DNA of 5,910 bases from Erysipelotrichia bacterium (GTDB taxonomy: Bacteria > Bacillota_I > Bacilli_A > Erysipelotrichales > Erysipelotrichaceae), in NCBI GenBank assembly GCA_009929095.1, contig SABF01000105.1:1-5910 (forward strand), in the 5' to 3' direction. The number at the start of each line of letters is the position of its first letter. The stretch's first letter is position 1. Below, in pieces: positions 1 to 5,152 of this stretch. A program made the position numbers and the translations under genes. The notes beneath the pieces are model-generated. The model was not told the origin of the DNA. It was given only the letters and a program-made list of their open reading frames with translations, and made no database searches.

Positions 1-66
1 GGGCTGTCCTTCTATCATGTTCGATTGTATGGCAGAGAAAATCTCACTGCCAGGGAGAACTTATAA
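1..66 (+). CDS. Possible 3' end of an upstream gene (partial)
   Basis: The first reading frame is open from the window edge to a TAA at 64-66 and would encode 21 residues ending in TARENL. Stopping 4 nt before the ATG at 71, it would fit a tightly packed operon with the ATP-grasp gene. The other two plus frames are also open here: frame 3 ends at TGA 72-74, overlapping the ATG at 71 as ATGA, and frame 2 runs straight into the ATP-grasp gene. I cannot decide which frame is coding, and the fragment is too short to assign a family. Confidence 0.3.
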   Translation, partial: GLSFYHVRLYGRENLTARENL

Positions 67-70
67 AGTC

Positions 71-1123
71 ATGAATGCAGAATCAGAAGTACCTTTGCAA
101 AGCACAGAAGGAATCAAAGTTGGCATTATCTGCAATCTGAAACATACTGATCCAGAGAATAAAGACGTTCCGGACGAAGAGGCAGAATTTGATGCGCCGG
201 AAACACTGCTGGCAATTCGCAGTGTGCTGAAGGAACATGGCATTGATGCCCTGATCCTTGAGGCAGATGAACATCTTCCGCAGGCACTCAGGGATACCGG
301 AATTGATATGGTGTATAACATTGCCGAAGGAAGAAAGGGCAGAAGCCGAGAAGCTCAGGTACCGGCACTTCTGGATCTTTTGAATATTCCCTATACCGGC
401 AGTGATCCGGCGGCCATGGCAATCTCGCTGGACAAGACCATGTGCAAGATGCTGGTTTCATCCTATGGTGTCAGGACTGCAGATCATATCCTGGTTCGAC
501 CGGGCGATTCTCTGGAGCATCTTTCCGTCAGAGAATATCCGGTCATCGTCAAGCCTAACTGCGAAGGTTCCGGCAAAGGAATCTCAGAAAACTGCATTGC
601 TGAAAATGAGACGGAACTGAAAGCTCTGCTGCAGAAATGCTTTGATCTGTATGCCAGCAGTATGCTGGTGGAAACCTATCTGCCGGGCCGTGAGTTTACA
701 GTCGGCATGATGGGCAATGGAGATGAACTGCGGGTATTTGATCCTATGGAGATCATCTTTAGTGACAACACCCAGAGAAACTACAAAGTATATTCTTATG
801 ATGTTAAATGTGACTTTAAATCCCATGTAACCTATCAGTGCCCGGCGAAACTGACAGAGAAAGAAAACAGCGAACTGAAGGAATCTGCCCGCATGGTATT
901 CGAGGCAATTGGCTGCCGGGATATTGCAAGAGCCGACTTCCGCATGGAGGCGGATGGACAGCCCTGCTTTCTGGAGATCAATCCGCTGCCGGGACTTGCA
1001 CCGGGATACAGCGATCTTCCGATGATTGCTGAGGCTGCCGGTATGTGCTACAGCGATCTCGTATATGGAATTCTCAAAGCCGCAGAATCACGCCTTTCGA
1101 GGTCATGGCATGAACAGCACTGA
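71..1123 (+). CDS. ATP-grasp ligase, D-alanine--D-alanine ligase fold (noncanonical)
   Basis: This predicted ATP-dependent carboxylate-amine ligase has 350 residues if started at ATG 71. Visible Ddl-family features are a Rossmann-like start (IKVGIICNLK, about residue 15), PYTGSDP and LDK near 107-122, the ATP-binding YPVIVKP..EGSGKGIS (K161, residues 165-172), PGREFTVG (about 205-212), and metal ligands in ADFR (D289) and LEINPLPGL (E302, N304). The canonical Ddl N-terminal motif (..EHEVS..) is absent, EGSS is EGSG, and the Tyr of the Ddl YxAKY segment seems to be C247. The substrate is therefore probably not D-Ala plus D-Ala. ATG 71 is preferred because AGGGAG lies at 52-57 (13 nt spacing, slightly long) and the preceding 54 nt resemble no Ddl N-terminus. 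In-frame ATGs at 17 and 32, or an upstream start, remain possible. It is translationally coupled to the aminomutase, suggesting it ligates that enzyme's beta-amino acid. Confidence 0.85.
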   Translation: MNAESEVPLQSTEGIKVGIICNLKHTDPENKDVPDEEAEFDAPETLLAIRSVLKEHGIDALILEADEHLPQALRDTGIDMVYNIAEGRKGRSREAQVPALLDLLNIPYTGSDPAAMAISLDKTMCKMLVSSYGVRTADHILVRPGDSLEHLSVREYPVIVKPNCEGSGKGISENCIAENETELKALLQKCFDLYASSMLVETYLPGREFTVGMMGNGDELRVFDPMEIIFSDNTQRNYKVYSYDVKCDFKSHVTYQCPAKLTEKENSELKESARMVFEAIGCRDIARADFRMEADGQPCFLEINPLPGLAPGYSDLPMIAEAAGMCYSDLVYGILKAAESRLSRSWHEQH

Positions 1124-2216
1124 AGAATATGAAAAACGAATACCAGAATGGTCTGACTGGCACTGGCAGATCCAAAATCGCATCATGGATACTGAAACAT
1201 TGTCAAAGTGGCTGCCGATCAGCAGTCAGGAAATACATGATATCAGTCAGGTATTGAAGATTTTCAGAATGGCAGTAACACCATACTATCTGTCATTGAT
1301 CAATCCGAATGATCCGCATGACCCAATTCGCATGCAGTGCATTCCCTCTCTGCAGGAAACAGTTCCATGTCCCCATGACCTGCTGGATCCATTGAATGAA
1401 GATGGAGACAGTCCGGTCCCTCATATTGTTCATCGGTATCCGGATAGAGTTCTGTTTTTGGTGACGATGGAATGTTCGGAATACTGCCGTCACTGTACCC
1501 GAAGACGGATGGTGGGAGAAGAGGATGTGGCGATCAGTGATCAGGAACTGGATACGGCATGCGACTATATTCGCAGCCATGAAGATATCCGTGACGTGCT
1601 GATCTCCGGCGGTGATCCGCTGACACTGTCAACGGAGAGACTTGAAACGATCATCAGAAAACTAAGAGCAATCAGTCATGTGGATATTATCCGGATCGGA
1701 ACCAGAGTTCCGGTCGTTATGCCAATGCGCATTGATGAAGAACTGCTGAGCATGCTGAAGAAGTATCAGCCAATCTGGATCAATACGCACTTTAATCATC
1801 CCAATGAACTAACACCGTATTCTGAACGCGCCTGCCAGGCGATTGCTGATGCGGGAATTCCGCTTGGCAACCAGACCGTGCTTTTGAAAGGGATCAATGA
1901 CAGCACACCAATCATGAAAGAAATGATGCTGAAACTGGTGCATAACCGGGTTCGCCCTTATTATCTGTATCAGTGCGATCTGTCTCGCGGCATCTCTCAT
2001 TTCCGCACCAATGTGGAAACAGGAGTCAGTATCATTCATGATCTGCAGGGGTATATTTCCGGATTTGCAGTGCCGAAGTTTGTCATTGACGCTCCAGGCG
2101 GCGGCGGCAAGGTGCCGATCTGCTATGACTACGTGGTCTCTCATGACGAACATGAAGTTGTGATGGAAAACTATGCCGGAAAGATTTATCACTATCCGGA
2201 ACCGCAGCATCAATGA
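1110..2216 (+). CDS. kamA: KamA-family radical SAM/PLP aminomutase, probably lysine 2,3-aminomutase type
   Basis: This enzyme is predicted to convert L-lysine to beta-lysine using a 4Fe-4S cluster, S-adenosylmethionine and PLP. The 368-residue product shows the radical-SAM CxxxCxxC at C122, C126 and C129, followed by TRRR, then SGGDPL (about 166-171), RIGTRVPV, INTHFNHPNE and GNQTVLLKGIND. The PLP lysine is K334 in DAPGGGGK. D290 (YQCDLS) and D327 (VIDAPGG) keep the spacing of the two Asp that bind the lysine side-chain amine in Clostridium subterminale lysine aminomutase; glutamate 2,3-aminomutase has Lys and Asn there. The protein stops soon after NYAGKIYHYPEP, so the C-terminal zinc Cys cluster is missing, and the fourth zinc Cys is S265. 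The start at 1110 is set by GAGGT at 1099-1103 (6 nt spacing); an in-frame ATG at 1026 would overlap the ligase by about 100 nt. No lysine-fermentation genes are visible nearby, so a biosynthetic role is more likely. Confidence 0.9.
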   Translation: MNSTEEYEKRIPEWSDWHWQIQNRIMDTETLSKWLPISSQEIHDISQVLKIFRMAVTPYYLSLINPNDPHDPIRMQCIPSLQETVPCPHDLLDPLNEDGDSPVPHIVHRYPDRVLFLVTMECSEYCRHCTRRRMVGEEDVAISDQELDTACDYIRSHEDIRDVLISGGDPLTLSTERLETIIRKLRAISHVDIIRIGTRVPVVMPMRIDEELLSMLKKYQPIWINTHFNHPNELTPYSERACQAIADAGIPLGNQTVLLKGINDSTPIMKEMMLKLVHNRVRPYYLYQCDLSRGISHFRTNVETGVSIIHDLQGYISGFAVPKFVIDAPGGGGKVPICYDYVVSHDEHEVVMENYAGKIYHYPEPQHQ

Positions 2217-2253
2217 GCCATTCTTGATCATAGAAACAGTATGATTCGATGAG

Positions 2254-2288
2254 CCGTATACAGCAGACAGTCGCTGTATACGGTTTTC
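2254..2288 (+). terminator. Rho-independent terminator after the aminomutase gene
   Basis: CCGTATACAGC (2254-2264) and GCTGTATACGG (2273-2283) form a perfect 11-bp stem with an 8-nt loop, followed at once by TTTTCT. It lies 38 nt after the aminomutase stop codon and separates the ligase-aminomutase operon from the next one. Confidence 0.9.
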
Positions 2289-2469
2289 TGATTCATTCAG
2301 CAGGAACGATAGCTAAGCGGTGAAGTACGCATGGAACTCTGCATCATCCAGTCTGTGCCGGCAGAGTGGACAGCAATTCCTCTGCAGAAAAATCAAATCA
2401 ATTTCAGCTGCTGCATAAAAGAAGTGCAAAACCGAAATATACAGAATTAGAATAGAGAAGAGGAGACTT
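2289..2469 (+). other. Intergenic region upstream of the adenylating-enzyme operon
   Basis: This stretch holds no convincing gene. A 39-codon ORF (2331-2450) has only a weak GGTG ribosome site (2319-2322) and no recognisable product. Inverted repeats ACTCTGC (2336-2342) and GCAGAGT (2361-2367) could form a 7-bp stem with an 18-nt loop. TAGAAT (2448-2453) resembles a -10 box but has no good -35 and would leave almost no leader. A strong ribosome site, AGAGGAG (2459-2465), precedes the ATG at 2470 by 4 nt. The promoter of the downstream operon is presumably here, but I cannot place it. Confidence 0.5.
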
Positions 2470-3759
2470 ATGAACCCAGTTAATAATTTTATGTATCCGG
2501 ATGGCTATGAATACAGCTGCAATTATCTTCTTGATCATGCACTTTGTCATGTCCCGTTTTACAGAGAACACTGGCGGAAGTATGATCTGGATCCGCAGGG
2601 CAGTGCAGATGCACGCTATGCACGAATGCCCATTCTGACCAAGGCGGACATGCGGTCATGTTTTCCGTATGGTCTTGTATCCGAAGAACTGGATGCTGAA
2701 CAGGGACTGAAGGATAACAGAATTGAATATACATTTACCTCCGGTACCTCCGGGGAGAAGGTGATCAACCTCTGGAATCAGGAATGGTGGCATGCATCTG
2801 AAATGGCTTCCTGGAAACTGAATCCGGTATTAAGCAGATTGTCCTATCCGCCGCGTCAGGCAACGCTTGCAAGCTCTCTGAATGTAGGCATCTCCTGTGA
2901 GGAAAATCTGCCGATGGATCATCGCATCATGGGAAATCTGCTGTACCTGAATGAGAAGGCAAACATCATCTGCTGGAATGACTATCATCTGGAACGAATG
3001 GCCAGGGAACTGAATGAGTATAGGCCTGCTGTACTGGAAGCCAATCCATCTTTATTAGCCAGGGCATGCCGATACTGGATCAGCAAAGACATTCATGTGT
3101 TTTCACCGGATGTTATTACATTTACCTATGAGCTTCCGTCGCAAGTCTCATTGAAGTTTATCCGGCAGGTATTCGACTGTCCGCTTGTCAGTTCCTATGG
3201 GACAACAGAAACCGGATTTGTCATGGAAACGGACGAACATGGCCGCTATGTGCAGAACACAGAAGAATGCCGCATTGACTATCTGCCGCTGAATGAAAAA
3301 TACGGCATCCCGGATATTGGCCGCATTGTCGTATCCACCTTTCACAATCCATGGTCAGTCATTGTTCGCTTTGATGTGGGAGATCTGGTCAGAATTCACC
3401 ATGGGGAAAGTCACCGTGGATTTATAGCAGACCGTATTGAAGGAAGAACTTCAAATTCAACATTTGCTGCGGATGGAACGCTGGTAACGACTGCCATGAC
3501 AGACGATGCGATGGCGGAAATCGATAATCTCACTGATTATGATGTGACTCAGGCTGATCAAGATACCTATCGAGTGAACATCACGGTACTGAAACAGGAA
3601 GAAGCTGCACTGAAGAAGACAGAAATGATAATGAAGCATCTCTATGGTGAACATGGCATCTATGAGATCAAGGCTGTTAAGGATCTGCTGCCCGGACCGG
3701 CTGGAAAGTACCGCCGCACTCATGCAGAATTCGATTTTGAACTGGAAGGAGAAAACTAA
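2470..3759 (+). CDS. PaaK-like adenylate-forming enzyme (phenylacetate-CoA ligase family)
   Basis: Members of this family (COG1541-type) activate a carboxylic acid as acyl-AMP and often pass it to CoA or a carrier. At 429 residues this one has the usual PaaK length. Visible core motifs are the P-loop-like TFTSGTSGEK (88-97), SSYGTTETG (241-249; A5-type), RFDVGDLV (300-307; A7-type), DRIEGRTSN (321-329; A8-type) and the C-terminal GPAGKYRRTH with likely catalytic lysine K413 (A10-type). The N-terminal HVPFYREHWRKYDLD is also typical of PaaK proteins. No paa or phenylacetate genes are nearby, and many proteins of this family, including CapK-like ones, act on other acids. The next gene, an S51 hydrolase, starts 2 nt after its stop. 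Substrate unknown; an amino acid such as beta-lysine is an inference from the neighbouring aminomutase and ligase only. Confidence 0.85.
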   Translation: MNPVNNFMYPDGYEYSCNYLLDHALCHVPFYREHWRKYDLDPQGSADARYARMPILTKADMRSCFPYGLVSEELDAEQGLKDNRIEYTFTSGTSGEKVINLWNQEWWHASEMASWKLNPVLSRLSYPPRQATLASSLNVGISCEENLPMDHRIMGNLLYLNEKANIICWNDYHLERMARELNEYRPAVLEANPSLLARACRYWISKDIHVFSPDVITFTYELPSQVSLKFIRQVFDCPLVSSYGTTETGFVMETDEHGRYVQNTEECRIDYLPLNEKYGIPDIGRIVVSTFHNPWSVIVRFDVGDLVRIHHGESHRGFIADRIEGRTSNSTFAADGTLVTTAMTDDAMAEIDNLTDYDVTQADQDTYRVNITVLKQEEAALKKTEMIMKHLYGEHGIYEIKAVKDLLPGPAGKYRRTHAEFDFELEGEN

Positions 3760-3761
3760 AC

Positions 3762-4445
3762 ATGCGCAGAAATATGTATCTGTTAGCAGGCGGTCCCAAA
3801 GGAAGCCGCCGGACGGCAGAACAGCTGAAAGAGGCACTGAGTCATTGTGGGTCAAAACATCCGGCAGCGGCCTATATCGGTACGGCCAGTCAGGATGATG
3901 AATTCTTTATGCATTACGTAGAACGGCTGCTGAAGAAGGCAGGAGCAGAATCTGTCACCATGGTGCCGCTGGCAGGAAAGAAACAGAACACTGAAAAGGC
4001 AGAGACGATTCTTCGCGGCAGCGATTTGATCTTTGTATCAGGCGGCGAAGTGGAAGATGGCATGAAGGGTCTCAATAGGAATATTCGAGCACTACTGAAA
4101 GAACTGCTTGAACAGGGAACACTGTTTATCGGGTTATCAGCCGGGAGCATCATGCTTGGCAGTGGCTGGCCGCACTGGGATGATGAGGATCATCATCCGG
4201 AAGATGCGAGACTGTTTGACTGCCTTGGCTTTGCACAGCAGATATTTGATACACATGCGGAATCGGAAGGATGGACAGAACTAAAAAAAGCAGTAGAACT
4301 GATGCCGGAAGGGTTTGTAGGATATGGAATTCCTTCCGGTGAAATGGCAGTAATCGATGATCATGGAGAACTGACAGACAATGCCGGCCTGATTCCATGC
4401 GTGAATATCAATGGCAGAGCAGTGCTGAAACAGAAGGATGCCTAA
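3762..4445 (+). CDS. S51-family serine hydrolase (peptidase E / cyanophycinase-like, class I glutamine amidotransferase fold)
   Basis: S51 enzymes are cytoplasmic serine peptidases that cut Asp-X dipeptides (peptidase E) or beta-Asp-Arg isopeptides (cyanophycinase). The 227-residue product starts with LLAGGPKGS, has FVSGGEVEDG (91-100) and the nucleophile elbow GLSAGS (124-129) with S126 as nucleophile. H165 in FDTHAESEGW sits where the catalytic His of DPH/DTH-type motifs is expected. There is no signal peptide. The size is close to peptidase E and shorter than cyanophycinases. A ribosome site AAGGAG (3746-3751) lies 10 nt before the ATG; a second in-frame ATG at 3774 is less well placed. 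It is cotranscribed with the adenylating enzyme, so it may hydrolyse or recycle that pathway's product, or be a general dipeptidase. The substrate cannot be read from sequence. Confidence 0.82.
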   Translation: MRRNMYLLAGGPKGSRRTAEQLKEALSHCGSKHPAAAYIGTASQDDEFFMHYVERLLKKAGAESVTMVPLAGKKQNTEKAETILRGSDLIFVSGGEVEDGMKGLNRNIRALLKELLEQGTLFIGLSAGSIMLGSGWPHWDDEDHHPEDARLFDCLGFAQQIFDTHAESEGWTELKKAVELMPEGFVGYGIPSGEMAVIDDHGELTDNAGLIPCVNINGRAVLKQKDA

Positions 4446-4463
4446 AGCGTCATCCTTATTTAA
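4434..4463. terminator. Hairpin between convergent genes, possible bidirectional terminator
   Basis: AAGGATG (4434-4440) and CATCCTT (4451-4457) form a 7-bp stem around a 10-nt loop, followed on the plus strand by ATTTAATT. It uses the last codons of the S51 gene (stop at 4443-4445) and ends just before the regulator's stop (4460-4462). The U-tract is moderate on the plus strand and poor on the minus strand, so it is more credible for the S51 operon. Confidence 0.55.
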
Positions 4464-4876
4464 TTCAGCGGAATATTTTGATCAAGCAGATTCTGAAGCG
4501 TCACCTTTTTTAGATAAGTGTGAATGATCTCATCAAGACTGCTCCACATGGGAAGAGTGAGGCAGTCTGCCCGTTTATTGCATTGAGAGGTATCCTGTAC
4601 ACAGGAAACCGGTGCCAGCGAGGACTCTGTCAGTTCCAGAATTTCATCAATATTGTATTCGCGAGGGCTGCGATTCAGCCGATAGCCGCCTCCGGTACCG
4701 CGCACGGCATCAACCAGATGTGCTTTGCTCAGCAGCACCATGATGCTTTCCAGATATTTTTCCGAGATGAGCTGACGCCCGGCAATATCCTGAAGTTTGA
4801 TATTGGTTCCATCATTATGCTTAGCGAGATCAATCATGACACGCAGAGCATATCTTCCTTTTGTAGAAACAAGCAT
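4460..4876 (-). CDS. Rrf2-family transcriptional regulator, IscR-like with three cysteines
   Basis: Rrf2 proteins are dimeric winged-helix repressors that sense Fe-S clusters, NO or cysteine status. This 138-residue protein opens with the typical MLVSTKGRYALRVMIDLA, has a helix-turn-helix at about 26-50 (DIAGRQLISEKYLESIM) and the wing RGTGGGYRL (59-67). C92, C99 and C105 match the three Cys cluster ligands of IscR (spacing here C-x6-C-x5-C), but the IscR ligand His after CLT is L108. It may therefore bind an Fe-S cluster with a different fourth ligand, or act as a thiol sensor. The length equals that of the cysteine regulator CymR, which as I recall lacks this Cys triplet. GGGAGG (4885-4890, minus strand) is 8 nt from the ATG. 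The palindrome in its own promoter suggests autoregulation together with control of the divergent permease operon. Confidence 0.9.
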   Translation of the reverse strand: MLVSTKGRYALRVMIDLAKHNDGTNIKLQDIAGRQLISEKYLESIMVLLSKAHLVDAVRGTGGGYRLNRSPREYNIDEILELTESSLAPVSCVQDTSQCNKRADCLTLPMWSSLDEIIHTYLKKVTLQNLLDQNIPLN

Positions 4877-4893
4877 AGTAGAAGCCTCCCACT

Positions 4894-4920
4894 AATAACC
4901 TATTGACATTGTAGGTTATT
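4894..4920. promoter_or_regulatory. Palindromic operator, probable Rrf2 binding site
   Basis: AATAACCTA (4894-4902) and TAGGTTATT (4912-4920) are perfect 9-bp inverted repeats separated by 9 nt. The 27-bp size suits a dimeric winged-helix protein. It covers the -35 box of the plus promoter and the -10 box and start region of the minus promoter, so a bound protein should block both. Assignment to the adjacent Rrf2 protein is inference from position. Confidence 0.75.
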
Positions 4921-4931
4921 GGCGGTATTCT
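4903..4931 (+). promoter_or_regulatory. Sigma70-type promoter for the Cys-leader/permease operon
   Basis: TTGACA (4903-4908, perfect -35) and TATTCT (4926-4931, 4 of 6 for -10) are separated by 17 nt, predicting a start near 4938. The -35 box lies in the spacer of the palindromic operator. Confidence 0.75.
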
Positions 4932-4936
4932 GTCTA
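4908..4936 (-). promoter_or_regulatory. Sigma70-type promoter for the Rrf2 regulator gene
   Basis: On the minus strand TAGACA (complement of 4931-4936) and TACAAT (complement of 4908-4913) are separated by 17 nt, each matching the consensus at 5 of 6 positions. The predicted start near 4901 is inside the palindrome, about 25 nt upstream of the ATG. Its elements share one base each with those of the plus promoter. Confidence 0.7.
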
Positions 4937-4966
4937 TATCCTAAAAGGGAAAGAAAGGCAAAACAC

Positions 4967-5059
4967 ATGACAGCTTACAGAATCAGCGCAAAGTGTTGTT
5001 CTTCCTGCTGCTGCAGAACATATGCGGTATCTGTTTGTCATGCGGAAATGCTATTCTGA
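4967..5059 (+). CDS. Cysteine-rich leader peptide (30 aa), probable attenuator uORF
   Basis: A 30-codon ORF starts at ATG 4967, 8 nt after AAAGG (4954-4958) and about 30 nt after the predicted transcription start, and ends at TGA 5057-5059. The product contains KCCSSCCCR at residues 9-17 (five Cys codons among seven, 4994-5014) and a sixth Cys at residue 24. The peptide is unlikely to have a function of its own. Its place between a promoter and a strong terminator (5101-5126), upstream of an amino-acid permease, is that of the leader peptides of his/trp-type attenuators, here reading Cys-tRNA supply. A small metal- or thiol-binding protein is the alternative, but six Cys in 30 residues followed by a terminator fits attenuation better. 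Confidence 0.75.
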   Translation: MTAYRISAKCCSSCCCRTYAVSVCHAEMLF

Positions 5060-5120
5060 CTAGGGACTGGTCCCAGACTGAAATGATTCTGCTAAATGAA
5101 CGGGTGCTGCAAAGCATCCG
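5043..5120 (+). promoter_or_regulatory. Candidate antiterminator pairing in the cysteine leader
   Basis: CGGAAATGCT (5043-5052) can pair with AGCATCCG (5113-5120), the 3' arm of the terminator, in eight pairs with a two-A bulge. The pairings are mutually exclusive. The upstream segment covers codons just before the leader stop, so a ribosome finishing the leader would mask it, whereas one stalled at the Cys codons (4994-5014) would leave it free. The loop is long (about 60 nt) and it targets the 3' rather than the usual 5' arm, which lowers confidence. A small hairpin, GGGA-CTGG-TCCC (5062-5073), lies between. Confidence 0.45.
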
Positions 5121-5126
5121 TTTTTT
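5101..5126 (+). terminator. Leader terminator (attenuator) upstream of the permease gene
   Basis: CGGGTGCT (5101-5108) and AGCATCCG (5113-5120) form an 8-bp stem with one G-U pair, closed by a GCAA tetraloop and followed by six T. It lies after the leader peptide and 26 nt before the permease ATG, inside the predicted transcript, so it must be bypassed or regulated for the permease to be expressed. Confidence 0.9.
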
Positions 5127-5152
5127 GGACTTGAGAAAGGAAATCTTCACAC

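Noticed and set aside
1026..1109. Longer aminomutase N-terminus starting at ATG 1026
   Set aside because: The extra 28 residues are encoded entirely over the ligase C-terminus in another frame, while GAGGT at 1099-1103 is well spaced for the ATG at 1110.
2331..2450. 39-codon plus-strand ORF ending 20 nt before the adenylating-enzyme gene
   Set aside because: Weak ribosome site, no recognisable motif, and composition like the surrounding intergenic DNA. Kept only as a note in the intergenic entry.
2313..2465. Minus-strand open frame with a zinc-ribbon-like CCPLCRHRLDD segment
   Set aside because: It has no ATG or ribosome site, only one CxxC pair, and an adjacent stop. It could be a decayed remnant but is most simply chance.
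4520..4906. Long plus-strand ORF opposite the Rrf2 gene
   Set aside because: It is antisense to a clearly conserved Rrf2 protein with its own ribosome site and promoter, and has no family features.
5060..5126. T-box riboswitch upstream of the permease
   Set aside because: GGGACTGGTCCC superficially resembles a T-box, but the conserved GGTGGNACC-type antiterminator sequence and specifier stem are absent. The translated Cys leader explains the region better.
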